From: Desulfomonilaceae bacterium
GTDB lineage: Bacteria > Desulfobacterota > Desulfomonilia > Desulfomonilales > Desulfomonilaceae
DNA: 64,000 bases
Assembly: GCA_041662605.1 (NCBI GenBank)
Contig: JBAZSD010000010.1
Coordinates: forward strand, 1-64,000
Reading direction: 5' to 3'
The position numbers were made by a program, and so were the translations under genes. Position 1 is the first letter of the stretch, and each line of letters starts with the position of its first letter. Positions 1 to 8,646 of the stretch are shown piece by piece. The notes below the pieces were generated by a model. The model was not told the DNA's origin. It was given only the letters and a program-made list of their open reading frames with translations, and did no database searches.

Positions 1-139
1 AGGATACAGACCCTTAAAAAGTTGAGTCTTGGGTCTGTCGACCCGACGAAAAACCAAGGCTAGCCCTCCAACGGTCGTGAAAAAGCCGAGAATCACTCCC
101 CGCCAAAATCGCGTGGTGGATTTTGGAACTTCGAGTGCC

Positions 140-168
140 TTGACATGTCTTTTGGTAACATGTAAAAG
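140..168 (+). promoter_or_regulatory. Putative sigma-70 promoter of the AAA ATPase gene
   Basis: A perfect -35 box TTGACA (140-145) is followed after 17 bases by TAAAAG (163-168), a four-of-six match to a -10 box. It lies 64 bases upstream of the ATG at 232. A 12-base palindrome, AAAAGGCCTTTT (164-175), overlaps the -10 box and could be an operator. This is seen by eye only. Confidence 0.4.
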
Positions 169-180
169 GCCTTTTCCCCT

Positions 181-209
181 GCGGATAAATTTGAGAAGAC
201 AATATCCGC
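181..209 (+). other. Small leader hairpin before the AAA ATPase
   Basis: GCGGATA (181-187) pairs with TATCCGC (203-209) across a 15-base loop, in the 5' leader between the putative promoter and the ribosome binding site. There is no T-run, so it is not a terminator. It might shape the mRNA leader, but no function can be assigned. Confidence 0.25.
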
Positions 210-231
210 CGGACTGTTTCAGGAGGAGAGC

Positions 232-1311
232 ATGGACATAGTGGCGAATATTCCAGCGCCGGACGAGTGCGCATCAAAGATATTTAATTACAGTGGACAG
301 AAGTATGAGCAGGAAATAGCGTCGGAACTTTGGCTTAAAATCTTACAGCACAAATGGTTCCTGTCCGAAAAACTGGGCAGGGACGCAGGCATAAAAGTGG
401 CCTGTCTGGACTACATCGAAAACGTTGAGGTCATATACGCAAAACAGATAGATGAAGATCGGGTCAGTACCCTGAGAGAGCTGGGCGCTCAACTGGTGGA
501 TAGATCGATATGGGACACCATTTCAGAATCGCAACCTCCAAAGCAAATCATAGAGAAGAGGGTCATCCTCCCGCTCACTGAAGTGAATCTTGCTGAAAAA
601 CATGGGGTTACACCGCCAAAGACCATAATCTTCTTTGGCCCGCCCGGAACCGGAAAGACGCATTTCGTCAAAGCGATAGCCGGCGTTCTTAACTGGTGGT
701 TTGTCGAGGCGAGTCCAAGCGATTTGATGTCAGACGGACAGGACCGCCTGGGCAAAAATCTGAAAAACTTGATGGAAAAGGCCGGTCGGATGGAAGACGC
801 TGTGATATTCATTGATGAATTTGAAGAAATTGCGGGAACCCGCGATCAGGCGTCACGAATCGACAAATCAATAACAAATGAATTCCTTAAGCAGGTGCCG
901 TTATTCAAGAGACAGCCTGGAAAGCGATTGCTCGTTTGCGCGACAAATTATATCCGCGAACTTGATGGAGCATTGTTGAGGCCGGGCCGGTTTGATCTGA
1001 TCATACCCGTGGGTGGGTTGGACATGGAGGGACAGAGAACCATATTCGAGCATTACCTGTCCAAAACGAACTCAGGTGAAGTCGATATTGACAAGCTCGT
1101 CTCCTTGATGCCGCTATTTACCCCTGCGGATATAGAATATTTGTTCCAGAAAGTCACTCAAAAGGCTTTTGAAAGGGAACTTAAGACCGGTTCGGACTAT
1201 CGTTTGAATACGGAAATTTTTCTGGAGGTCTTACTCGAAGTGAAGCCATCTCTGACAGAAGAGATTGCGGCGGAGTTCCAACGAGACTGCAGGGATTTTA
1301 CCAGGCATTAG
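232..1311 (+). CDS. AAA family ATPase (classical AAA, FtsH/proteasome-ATPase type core)
   Basis: A 359-residue protein with one AAA module in its second half. Walker A is GPPGTGKT at residues 136-143, Walker B is VIFIDE at about 191-196, and the second region of homology is ATNYIRELDGALLRPGRFD starting near residue 237, with the arginine-finger segment. A helical lid follows to the C-terminus. The first 110 residues match nothing I recognise and may be the substrate or partner domain. There is no protease domain and no membrane segment, so it is probably a soluble remodelling ATPase. The start is fixed by AGGAGGAG three bases before the ATG. It stands alone: a strong two-way terminator separates it from the next gene, and the left neighbour is outside the window. 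The substrate is unknown. Confidence 0.88.
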   Translation: MDIVANIPAPDECASKIFNYSGQKYEQEIASELWLKILQHKWFLSEKLGRDAGIKVACLDYIENVEVIYAKQIDEDRVSTLRELGAQLVDRSIWDTISESQPPKQIIEKRVILPLTEVNLAEKHGVTPPKTIIFFGPPGTGKTHFVKAIAGVLNWWFVEASPSDLMSDGQDRLGKNLKNLMEKAGRMEDAVIFIDEFEEIAGTRDQASRIDKSITNEFLKQVPLFKRQPGKRLLVCATNYIRELDGALLRPGRFDLIIPVGGLDMEGQRTIFEHYLSKTNSGEVDIDKLVSLMPLFTPADIEYLFQKVTQKAFERELKTGSDYRLNTEIFLEVLLEVKPSLTEEIAAEFQRDCRDFTRH

Positions 1312-1320
1312 AATCACATT

Positions 1321-1368
1321 TAGAACCAATCGGTGGAGACATTCCAATTTCTCCACCGGTTGGTTCTA
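1321..1368. terminator. Bidirectional intrinsic terminator
   Basis: A perfect 19-bp stem (1321-1339 with 1350-1368) around a 10-base loop lies between the convergent AAA ATPase and Cys-repeat genes. The T-run is short on the plus side (TTAT). It probably ends transcription from both directions. Confidence 0.75.
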
Positions 1369-1391
1369 TTATCAAAATACGGGGTCGCTTC

Positions 1392-2171
1392 TCACTGTGG
1401 GCACTCGGTCTTGGTTCCAACCACACCACCATTTTTCTCACATTCGCCTCTGGTAGCGTCAACGCATTCCCCAGACTTGTTTTTGCACTTGTATATCTCA
1501 CACTCATAAGACGGATAATTCACTTCATTTCCCCCGGATGCGGAACACTGTTCCCTGCTGGTGAGAGTGACGGTTCCGCCCTTGCAGCAATTGATTTTGG
1601 CGCACTGTTGAGCGCAATCAGTTACTTCAGTTCCCCCGGCTGCGACGCATTCGGAGCGGGACTTTTGAGTACATGACCCATCAATACAACAATTCACCTG
1701 GATCAAATCGTCCAACTTCTTGTTCAGAGTGTCTATGCTCTCGTTATATTTCCCGGTAAATTTGGATTTTTCAAGATTCAGATCACTTAGCGCACTGTCG
1801 TACTTGAGTCTCAACTGAACCAGAAAAGCCTCAGCTCCCGCCTTTTGTCTCAGAAGATTGTTAAGTGACTGTGTCAATCCTGTGCGTTGCTGTTCCGTCG
1901 CGTTTGAAATCGCTTCGTCAAGTTTGACTATCTGAGCGTCGATGTTCGCAAGTTGAGCCTCATAGCCGCTGATCTGTTGCGCAAATCCCTGCGCGCCCTG
2001 ACCGCCGACTCGGTCTAACTCTTCAACGCCCAGACTCATTAAGTTCTGTAATCTGGAGATCTGGCTCTGCAAACTGGCTATCTCAGCGGCGTTGTCCTGA
2101 GCGATAACCGGCGCCGTAAAAAAAAGAGTGAAAGTGACCAAGGACGCCACGGTTATACTAAGAATTCTCAT
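1392..2171 (-). CDS. Secreted coiled-coil protein with three Cys-rich C-terminal repeats
   Basis: A 259-residue protein with a clear Sec signal peptide (hydrophobic SITVASLVTFTLFF, cleavage near PVIAQD at about residue 25). Residues 28-155 are rich in heptad-like Leu, Gln and Ala, which suggests a coiled coil. The last 100 residues carry three related modules of about 33-35 residues: a CC or KC pair, then T..SR..C, then A.GG.EV, with Cys spacing repeated each time. No family is recognised. An exported, disulfide- or metal-stabilised surface or periplasmic protein is the simplest reading. It is transcribed alone: about 220 bases separate it from the upstream GGDEF gene, and a terminator follows its stop. 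The repeated Cys modules are the unusual feature. Confidence 0.75.
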   Translation of the reverse strand: MRILSITVASLVTFTLFFTAPVIAQDNAAEIASLQSQISRLQNLMSLGVEELDRVGGQGAQGFAQQISGYEAQLANIDAQIVKLDEAISNATEQQRTGLTQSLNNLLRQKAGAEAFLVQLRLKYDSALSDLNLEKSKFTGKYNESIDTLNKKLDDLIQVNCCIDGSCTQKSRSECVAAGGTEVTDCAQQCAKINCCKGGTVTLTSREQCSASGGNEVNYPSYECEIYKCKNKSGECVDATRGECEKNGGVVGTKTECPQ

Positions 2172-2390
2172 GACCCTGTTCCTCCGGAGAAGGTTATTGA
2201 CGCTCCACAGCTACGGTACATAAGGCGTACACAACTTGTTGGAGCTGGAACTCTAGAATGCGTGAGTCCATAAGGGTCGGATTATCACATTGAAACAGGC
2301 TGTCAAGATATTTATAATGCAAATAGATAGATGTGCAGATAAATAGATCGGATAGATTATATTTTTTGGAGGCGAGATCTGTTGTTTAGT

Positions 2391-3335
2391 TCAAAACATA
2401 CCGTAAATTTTATATTTTTTCCTCCCTGTTCGTTTAGCTTCATAGAGAGCGATGTCCGAGCGTTCGATCAATTGTCTGGCGGATTTTGCGTCATTAGGAA
2501 AGCACGCCACGCCTATGGATACAGTAAGAGGTCCCGACTCGGCCGTTCTGGGTAATCCTCGAGCCATGGTCGATATTTCATTCATAAGCCTGTCACACAG
2601 AGTCTCCGCCATTTCTTTGCCGGCGCCGGGGAAGATTATTGCAAACTCTTCCCCGCCATATCTAGTGACTATGTCATATCCTCTGCACGCTGACTTGAAT
2701 GCCTGGGCAATTTTTACCAGCGCCTCGTCTCCCATCTGATGCCCAAATGAATCATTAAATTCCTTGAAATGATCCACGTCTATCATCAGGAGACAAAATG
2801 GGGCCTGCTGTCTTGAAGCCTTTATGATTTCGAGTTTCAACGCCTCATCAAAGAACCTGCGGTTGTAAACACCGGTCAAGGCGTCTTCATAGGACATCTC
2901 CAGATAACGTTCCCGTTCTTTGGCCAGGGATTTCAGTTCAATGTGCCTTATCGTCTTGATTAAGGCCACCTGGATTTGTTCCACGCTAAACGGCTTGATT
3001 AAATAGTCAACGGCCCCTCCGTTTATGCAATCCAGAGCGTTTTCCACCGACCCGTAACCGGTGATCACGATGACTTCCGTGTCATCATTTAACGCTTTAA
3101 TGCGCTTAAGGAGAGTGAGGCCGTCCATGGCCGGCATCTTCAGATCTGTGACCACCAGATCATATTTCTTGGTGGCCACTCGTTCGAGGGCGTCATACGG
3201 ATGGCTACTCCAGTCGACATCATGACCCAATCGTTCGACGCAACTCAACATGAACTGCCCCACTTCAGGATCATCATCTACTACTAGTACGGAATACCTG
3301 GTTCTCTTGTTGGCTGAATCGAGCAAGCTATTCAA
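2391..3335 (-). CDS. Response regulator with receiver and GGDEF diguanylate cyclase domains
   Basis: A 314-residue PleD/WspR-like protein. The receiver (about residues 14-125) has the acidic pair VVDDD, phospho-acceptor D64 (VVTDLKMP) and the conserved lysine K114 (LIKPF). The GGDEF domain follows a short helical linker; its signature is GGEEF at 227-231, an active variant. An inhibitory-site RxxD motif (RGYD, 218-221) lies exactly five residues before it, so feedback inhibition by c-di-GMP is likely. The expected role is phosphorylation-controlled c-di-GMP synthesis in the cytoplasm. The partner kinase is not adjacent. The gene follows ahcY on the same strand with a gap of about 55 bases and could be co-transcribed with it. 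Confidence 0.93.
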   Translation of the reverse strand: MNSLLDSANKRTRYSVLVVDDDPEVGQFMLSCVERLGHDVDWSSHPYDALERVATKKYDLVVTDLKMPAMDGLTLLKRIKALNDDTEVIVITGYGSVENALDCINGGAVDYLIKPFSVEQIQVALIKTIRHIELKSLAKERERYLEMSYEDALTGVYNRRFFDEALKLEIIKASRQQAPFCLLMIDVDHFKEFNDSFGHQMGDEALVKIAQAFKSACRGYDIVTRYGGEEFAIIFPGAGKEMAETLCDRLMNEISTMARGLPRTAESGPLTVSIGVACFPNDAKSARQLIERSDIALYEAKRTGRKKYKIYGMF

Positions 3336-3389
3336 TTTGACGCCCCGTTGAAAGTGCCTAATTAGAAGTTTAGTCGCAGTTGAATCGCC

Positions 3390-4643
3390 TCATGTGCCCA
3401 TTTCCCAGGAATTGAGATATTCCACCTGCTCAGGTGTCAAAGTGTCTATTTTGACTCCCATGGACGCAAGTTTTAACCGCGCAATCTCGTTGTCGATATC
3501 ATCCGGGAGTTTGTAAACTTTCTTGGTTAGTTTTGACGCCTGTTGAACAAGGTACTCGGACGCCAGGGCCTGGTTGGCGAAGCTCATATCCATGACACTT
3601 GAAGGATGACCCTCGGCCGCCGCCAAATTGATTAGTCGGCCTTCTCCGAGAAGAGTTATCCGCCTACCGTCGGACATGGTAAATTCTTCTACAAAGTCCC
3701 TGATAATTCTTCTGGAAACAGCCATCTTCTCAAGGGATTCTATATCAATCTCAACATTGAAGTGCCCCGAATTGGCCACGATGGCGCCATCCTTCATCAA
3801 TTCAAAATGTTCCTTTCGAATGACGCTTCGGTCTCCAGTTACGGTACAGAAGAAGTCACCTTTGGGCGCAGCGTCCGCCATGGGCATGACGACATATCCG
3901 TCCATTGCGGCTTCCAACGCCCTTAAAGGATCAACTTCGGTAACAATTACCCTCGCTCCCATACCCGAGGCCCTTGAAGCGAGACCTCTACCGCACCAGC
4001 CGTAACCGCTGACAACAAACCAGGAGCCCGCCAATAGGCGATTAGTAGCTCGCAGGATGCCGTCAATCGTGCTCTGGCCAGTGCCATATCTGTTATCGAA
4101 GAAGTGCTTGGTATTAGAATCATTTACAGCGATGACGGGGAACAGGAGAACTCCACGATCGGCCATGCTTTTAAGCCGAATTACGCCCGTAGTAGTCTCT
4201 TCTGTTCCACCTATAATCGAAGGGACAAGGTCCTGTCTCTTGGAATGGATACTACTGACAAGGTCAGCGCCGTCATCCATCGTGATGGTCGGTTTAACGT
4301 CAAGACAAGCGTTTATATGTCTGTAATAAGTGTCAGTGTCTTCACCCTTGATCGAGAAAACGTTATAACCTTCCGAAACGAGAGCTGCCGCAACATCATC
4401 CTGCGTTGAGAGAGGATTTGAAGCGCAAAGGTAAACCTTGGCTCCGCCGGCGGCAAGGGTCCGGACCAGAGAGGCCGTTTCTGTGGTAACGTGGAGGCAT
4501 GCGGCCAATACTATCCCTGATAATGGTTTTTCTTTACTGAACCTTTCTTTTATCATCCGAAGGACCGGCATGCTGCGTTCCGCCCACTCGATCCTTAGTT
4601 TACCGGCCTCGGCGAGGCCGATATCTTTAATATCGTAATCCAT
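3390..4643 (-). CDS. ahcY: Adenosylhomocysteinase
   Basis: A 417-residue S-adenosylhomocysteine hydrolase, which reversibly splits SAH into adenosine and homocysteine with bound NAD and so relieves product inhibition of methyltransferases. Visible family signatures are the N-terminal DIGLAEAGKLRIEWAERSMPV block, the substrate-binding HVTTETA and DDGADL segments, and the NAD-binding Rossmann turn VSGYGWCGRGLA. The length fits the shorter bacterial form lacking the 40-residue insert. The C-terminal motif resembles the usual ending, with LT.EQ.EYL near the end. It sits 79 bases downstream of metK on the same strand, so the two probably form a SAM-cycle operon. The several methyltransferases in this window would feed it SAH. 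Confidence 0.96.
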   Translation of the reverse strand: MDYDIKDIGLAEAGKLRIEWAERSMPVLRMIKERFSKEKPLSGIVLAACLHVTTETASLVRTLAAGGAKVYLCASNPLSTQDDVAAALVSEGYNVFSIKGEDTDTYYRHINACLDVKPTITMDDGADLVSSIHSKRQDLVPSIIGGTEETTTGVIRLKSMADRGVLLFPVIAVNDSNTKHFFDNRYGTGQSTIDGILRATNRLLAGSWFVVSGYGWCGRGLASRASGMGARVIVTEVDPLRALEAAMDGYVVMPMADAAPKGDFFCTVTGDRSVIRKEHFELMKDGAIVANSGHFNVEIDIESLEKMAVSRRIIRDFVEEFTMSDGRRITLLGEGRLINLAAAEGHPSSVMDMSFANQALASEYLVQQASKLTKKVYKLPDDIDNEIARLKLASMGVKIDTLTPEQVEYLNSWEMGT

Positions 4644-4722
4644 TGCAACTCCTCATAATAATTTATAACGATGTAACCGTCTGAATTAGTTTCTCACATA
4701 ACCCAGTCAAAATAATCAAAGA

Positions 4723-5892
4723 TTACAGTTGCGTTGATTGCCGCAATTCTTTAGCCTTGTCCGTGGCCTCCCAGGTGAAATCAGGATCATTACGTCCAAA
4801 ATGACCGTTGGCCGCGGTCTTGCCGTATACAGGGCGAAGAAGTTTCAGGTAATCAATAATTGCTGCGGGTTTAAAGCTGAAAGTCCCATTGACGATATCC
4901 GTCAACTTTGTGTCCTCAATTTTTCCCGTCCCGTATGTGTTTACCATCAAAGAAACCGGCTCTGGATATCCGATGGCGTATGCGACCTGGACCAGACATC
5001 TTGAGGCTATCCCCGCGGCTACGATATTCTTTGCGACATATCTCGCCATGTAAGAAGCTGATCTGTCCACTTTGGATGGATCCTTTCCTGAGAAGGCTCC
5101 ACCGCCATGAGCGCCGTAACCTCCATAGGTGTCTACTATGATTTTACGACCAGTCAATCCACAGTCGCCCATCGGCCCGCCCACAACAAAACGACCGGTG
5201 GCGTTTATCAGGTAACGGGTGTCGCTTGCCAGCATTTCTCCGGGAATCGCCTTCTTGACTACTTCTTCGATGATTCCTTCCCTGATTGTGTCATAAGTCA
5301 CGTCGGGGTTGTGCTGGGCGGCTATGACAACAGTTTCAACCTTGACCGGCTTATCCCCTTCATACCGGACAGTGACCTGGGACTTTCCGTCGGGTCGAAG
5401 GAAACCAAGTTTCCCGGACTTTCGGACTTCCGTCAGTTTAGATGTCAGTTTATGAGCGTAACTGATCGCCATTGGCATCAATTCAGGGGTTTCATCGCAG
5501 GCAAAACCAAACATCAGCCCCTGATCGCCTGCTCCCTGCTCCTTGAACATTCCCTCACCTGCGGTAACGCCCATGGAAATGTCTGGAGACTGTTTGTCGA
5601 GTGTGACCATTACAGCGCATGTATTTCCGTCAAATCCCATTTCTGCGTCCGTATAGCCTATGGAGACGATTGTTTTACGGACCACGCTCGGGATGTCCAC
5701 TATTGCCTTGGTGGTGATTTCTCCGGCCACCAGAGCGAGTCCAGTGGTTACAAGGGTCTCGCACGCGACTCGAGAGCGAGGATCCTGCTCTATCATGGCG
5801 TCGAGGACAGCGTCGGAAATTTTGTCTGAGATTTTGTCAGGATGACCTTCCGTGACGGATTCGGAAGAGAATGAATAGCCTCGGACCCCCAT
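4723..5892 (-). CDS. metK: S-adenosylmethionine synthetase
   Basis: Methionine adenosyltransferase, which makes SAM from ATP and methionine. The 389-residue length is normal. Motifs seen are FSSESVTEGHPDK at the N-terminus (ATP/Mg), GAGDQGLMFGFA, and the phosphate-binding GGGAFSGKDPSKVDRS. The reading frame is open 13 codons further upstream, but the start at 5892 (MGVRGYSF) is preceded by a strong AAAGGAGGG at the right distance and matches family N-termini. ahcY follows in the same direction. A palindrome over the putative -35 box suggests repression by an unidentified factor. I looked for a SAM riboswitch in the 160-base leader and did not recognise one. Confidence 0.97.
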   Translation of the reverse strand: MGVRGYSFSSESVTEGHPDKISDKISDAVLDAMIEQDPRSRVACETLVTTGLALVAGEITTKAIVDIPSVVRKTIVSIGYTDAEMGFDGNTCAVMVTLDKQSPDISMGVTAGEGMFKEQGAGDQGLMFGFACDETPELMPMAISYAHKLTSKLTEVRKSGKLGFLRPDGKSQVTVRYEGDKPVKVETVVIAAQHNPDVTYDTIREGIIEEVVKKAIPGEMLASDTRYLINATGRFVVGGPMGDCGLTGRKIIVDTYGGYGAHGGGAFSGKDPSKVDRSASYMARYVAKNIVAAGIASRCLVQVAYAIGYPEPVSLMVNTYGTGKIEDTKLTDIVNGTFSFKPAAIIDYLKLLRPVYGKTAANGHFGRNDPDFTWEATDKAKELRQSTQL

Positions 5893-5941
5893 GTCGAGCC
5901 CTCCTTTCGGATCAGAGTGATAAAGGTTCACAATCCGATAC

Positions 5942-5969
5942 TTTAAACATAATCGTTGACCCGGGTCAA
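5942..5969 (-). promoter_or_regulatory. Putative metK promoter with a palindromic operator over the -35 box
   Basis: On the minus strand TTGACC (5964-5969) and TTTAAA (5942-5947) are spaced by 16 bases, 50 bases before the metK start. The -35 box is half of a perfect 14-base palindrome, TTGACCCGGGTCAA (5956-5969). A repressor bound there would block RNA polymerase. The protein that binds is unknown. Confidence 0.45.
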
Positions 5970-6051
5970 TATCTAATTATTGTAATCGCGAATCGGCGCG
6001 GGATAATCATAATTCAAATCTCAATAATCCGGCAAATATTACGGCTGAAAC

Positions 6052-6849
6052 TCACATTAATATTGACCCCAAAACTGTCAGCGCAATGGCGACGCCCAGG
6101 TAAGCGTCCAGGAACGAAAACTTCGATGGCTGGAATTCTGTTCTGGCTTGTCCTGCCTTAAATCCGCGCGATTTCATGGCGACTGTCAATTCCTCTGACT
6201 TTCTAAAGGCCATGATCAAAGAAGGAACTGTAAGTGACATCATGCGTTTGGCCTTTGTGGCGACCGAACCTGTCTCAAATACTATTCCTCTTGATTCCTG
6301 AGCCTCGATCAGCCTTCGCCACTCCTCCTGAAGAACAGGGACGAAACGTAAAGCGAGGAACAATACGAGGGATGTCTCACTAATGGAAAGCCCCACAAGC
6401 TTTAATGGGCTCATGGCAATCCTCAGCCCCTTTACTATATCCCACGGTAAAGTGGTAAAACTTAAAGCCAATGAAAACACTATGACCAAGGCGATTTTTG
6501 TAGTGAGGAAGATCGATTCCGAAAGTCCTTCATAGCTCAATGGGGTGACAATTCCAAACACCAGTATCGGATGACCATCAGTGTTGAGCAGGAAATTCAA
6601 GGCGAAGGTCAGCAAAAGCATCAACTTGAATTTCATCAACCCACGTTCCCAGACGCGCCAACCCAAACCGGTAGCCCCTAGGCATAGAAAGGCCAATAAT
6701 ATTGGCGCGGCCAGATTACGCCAACCCTGAGACAAAAATATAATGGCCAGTAGAGCAACCAGACCTCCGAGTTTGGAACGTGGATCCAGCCCATGAACTA
6801 TCGAATTCCCGGGCAAGTATCCGCCAAGGGTAATTTCTTTGCCTAACAT
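6052..6849 (-). CDS. ecfT: Energy-coupling factor (ECF) transporter transmembrane subunit, EcfT/CbiQ family
   Basis: A 265-residue membrane protein. The N-terminal ITLGGYLPGNSIVHGLDPRSKL block is the EcfT signature, followed by about five or six hydrophobic spans. Two cytoplasmic coupling motifs near the C-terminus, ESRG and KSRGFK, correspond to the paired Ala-Arg-Gly-type motifs that dock on the ATPases. EcfT links ATP hydrolysis to a vitamin- or metal-binding S-component. No ATPase (EcfA) or S-component is next to it, so partners must be elsewhere or shared (group II ECF). The ATG at 6849 is chosen by homology; in-frame starts at 6891 (ATG) and 6900 (TTG) also exist and no start has a good ribosome binding site. 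The divergent neighbour is queF. A link to queuosine-precursor uptake is only a guess. Confidence 0.82.
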   Translation of the reverse strand: MLGKEITLGGYLPGNSIVHGLDPRSKLGGLVALLAIIFLSQGWRNLAAPILLAFLCLGATGLGWRVWERGLMKFKLMLLLTFALNFLLNTDGHPILVFGIVTPLSYEGLSESIFLTTKIALVIVFSLALSFTTLPWDIVKGLRIAMSPLKLVGLSISETSLVLFLALRFVPVLQEEWRRLIEAQESRGIVFETGSVATKAKRMMSLTVPSLIMAFRKSEELTVAMKSRGFKAGQARTEFQPSKFSFLDAYLGVAIALTVLGSILM

Positions 6850-6935
6850 GCGATGGCCTGATATTATTTGGAGAGTCCGGACGACCCGCATGCCCGGCAA
6901 ATAAAAAATACAAGGTATTCTTGAAGGACCATTTG

Positions 6936-7370
6936 ATGGAGCCCGCAGAGTTAGATCTAACCATACTCAAGTCGAGTCGACAACAATATCCCACCAGCCC
7001 GGATGAAACCCGCCTGGAGACCTTTCCGAACAGATATCCACGGCGTGACTACGTCATAAAGTTCAACTGTCCCGAATTCACGAGTGTTTGTCCCATTACC
7101 GGTCAGCCTGATTTTGCCCGAATCATAATAACATATGTTCCGGAATCGAAGTGTATAGAGTCCAAATCCCTTAAACTTTATCTGTTTAGTTATCGCAACA
7201 CTGGAATGTTCCACGAGGAAATTACCAATCGAATTCTTGACGATGTCGTCGCCGCCTGTTCTCCCAGGTGGGCCAGCGTCCTAGGAAAGATGAGTCCCCG
7301 CGGTGGAATAGGAATCGAGGTCATTGCCGAATACACAGCCCAGGGCTTTAGCAGGCCGGTTTCCCTATAG
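6936..7370 (+). CDS. queF: NADPH-dependent preQ0 reductase (7-cyano-7-deazaguanine reductase)
   Basis: A 144-residue short (YkvM-type) QueF, which reduces preQ0 to preQ1 in queuosine tRNA modification. The active-site segment is FTSVCPITGQPDF: C52 forms the thioimide with substrate and D59 is the proton donor. E75 in ESKSLKLYLFSYRN is the substrate-binding glutamate of the QueF signature, and GMFHE follows. GAAGGA eight bases upstream supports the ATG at 6936 over an in-frame TTG at 6921. The gene diverges from ecfT and converges with a GNAT gene only five bases downstream. The other queuosine genes (queC, queD, queE) are not in the window. Confidence 0.95.
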   Translation: MEPAELDLTILKSSRQQYPTSPDETRLETFPNRYPRRDYVIKFNCPEFTSVCPITGQPDFARIIITYVPESKCIESKSLKLYLFSYRNTGMFHEEITNRILDDVVAACSPRWASVLGKMSPRGGIGIEVIAEYTAQGFSRPVSL

Positions 7371-7375
7371 AAAAT

Positions 7376-7870
7376 CTACATGGTCAACACGAACTTCTGT
7401 TCGACAATTCGGCCGCCCCATTGAGTTACGTCGTGTTCCTGATCAAGAGTGAAGCCCGCATTTTCATATAGCCTTCGCGCTGGGTCCAGCCCACGAAAGG
7501 TCCACAGATAGACTCTGTTGTGACCGACTGTTCTGCAAAAATCCAGCGCCGCATCCATCAAGATTTTTCCAATCCCTTTGCCCTGACAATCCTTCGACAC
7601 GATAAACCACCTGAGTCTGGCTCCCTCATTATCCAGATTTGCGCCGTCTATGGCTATTGCGCCTAGAAAGCGATCCTCGGCTCTAACTGTCCAGAAACCA
7701 TCCTTCCCGGTATCAAAACGCCCCATAAACTCTCCAAGTTCTCTCGCCACCTGACTCTCAAAGGAGACATCAAAGCCCCAGTGTTCATGATAATAAACAG
7801 CGTGAGTCTCCACGACCCGTCCAATCGATCCCGGGTAATAGCCTGTCAGTGTCAAACCGTCATACGTCAT
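7376..7870 (-). CDS. GNAT family N-acetyltransferase
   Basis: A 164-residue acetyltransferase. The acetyl-CoA pyrophosphate loop is CQGKGIGKILM (a Q-x-x-G-x-G form), preceded by the beta strand ARLRWFIV and followed by the C-terminal YENAGF segment typical of GNAT enzymes that resemble the GNAT half of MarR-GNAT fusions. The substrate cannot be told from the sequence. The gene runs the same way as the thioesterase upstream of it (33-base gap), so they may be co-transcribed, and it ends five bases from the convergent queF stop. Confidence 0.88.
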   Translation of the reverse strand: MTYDGLTLTGYYPGSIGRVVETHAVYYHEHWGFDVSFESQVARELGEFMGRFDTGKDGFWTVRAEDRFLGAIAIDGANLDNEGARLRWFIVSKDCQGKGIGKILMDAALDFCRTVGHNRVYLWTFRGLDPARRLYENAGFTLDQEHDVTQWGGRIVEQKFVLTM

Positions 7871-7903
7871 CTCAAAATCCCTCCAGTCGCAGCATTGGGA
7901 CGA

Positions 7904-8389
7904 TTATTTCGCTCGACAACGCTCCACCTCTTTCTGCTCCATTCTGATCCTCTTCCGTTCCAGAGCCTCACAGTTCCTGCGATGATCATCGTCATTTTCA
8001 AGAAGTAGAGTGGGAACTCCCGTAGTCTTACCATCTTTATCCAATGCCACAAAAGTCAGATATGCGGACGCCGTGTGCCTGACTTCTCCAGTCAGAAGGT
8101 TTTCAGCTTCTACCCTAACTCCAACCTCCATTGAACTGCGGCCTACCATGTTTAAGCTCGCCTTGAGTATCAACAGGTCACCGACGTAAACCGGAAAATG
8201 AAAATCCAGACGATCAATAGAGGCGGTCACAGCGATCTTTCGGCCGTGCCTTATCGCCACAACTCCGGCCGCAGTGTCGACGTACTTCATTATGACCCCA
8301 CCATGGACATTGCCAACGGGGTTTGCGTCTTCAGGGTTCATTTGTACGGCCATTATGATTCTGCTATAATTAACCGGCTTGCCATTCAT
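7904..8389 (-). CDS. Acyl-CoA thioesterase, hotdog fold (YciA/BACH type)
   Basis: A 161-residue hotdog-fold thioesterase that hydrolyses acyl-CoA to free acid and CoA. The signature MNPEDANPVGNVHGGVIMKYVD (described here from residue 15) has the N..G..HGG core and a conserved catalytic Asp in the following helix. ITASIDRLDF-like and HTASAYLTFVALD strands complete the fold. The C-terminal 30 residues are charged (DDDHRR, KRIRMEQKEVER) and probably helical. The frame is open 27 codons further up, but GAGGTG just before the ATG at 8389 fixes the start. It lies upstream of the GNAT gene on the same strand. Confidence 0.92.
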   Translation of the reverse strand: MNGKPVNYSRIIMAVQMNPEDANPVGNVHGGVIMKYVDTAAGVVAIRHGRKIAVTASIDRLDFHFPVYVGDLLILKASLNMVGRSSMEVGVRVEAENLLTGEVRHTASAYLTFVALDKDGKTTGVPTLLLENDDDHRRNCEALERKRIRMEQKEVERCRAK

Positions 8390-8646
8390 ATCTTCACCTC
8401 TTTCTAAGAAACGAAGTAGGGATTCATCCCATTGAAAAATAAACGTGAGTCTTCCGAGAGATAGGCCCATTCAAAGATTCGCAAATTGCTTGACACCGCG
8501 TATTATTCTAGCTAATATCTTGCGACTATTTAATTAGCCTAACTAACTAATTGGTCCCGCCTCTTTATTCTGGCGGCTTTAGTCGCTCGTCTAATTCTGA
8601 TTAAAACAGAAAGACGTTCCACTCTCAACATTTTTGGAGGAGACAT

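Noticed and set aside
5107..5829. A 240-codon plus-strand frame
   Set aside because: It lies antisense to metK, with no ribosome binding site and composition that mirrors the real gene.
5893..6051. SAM or SAH riboswitch in the metK leader
   Set aside because: The 160-base leader shows no recognisable riboswitch fold; the palindrome is better explained as an operator.
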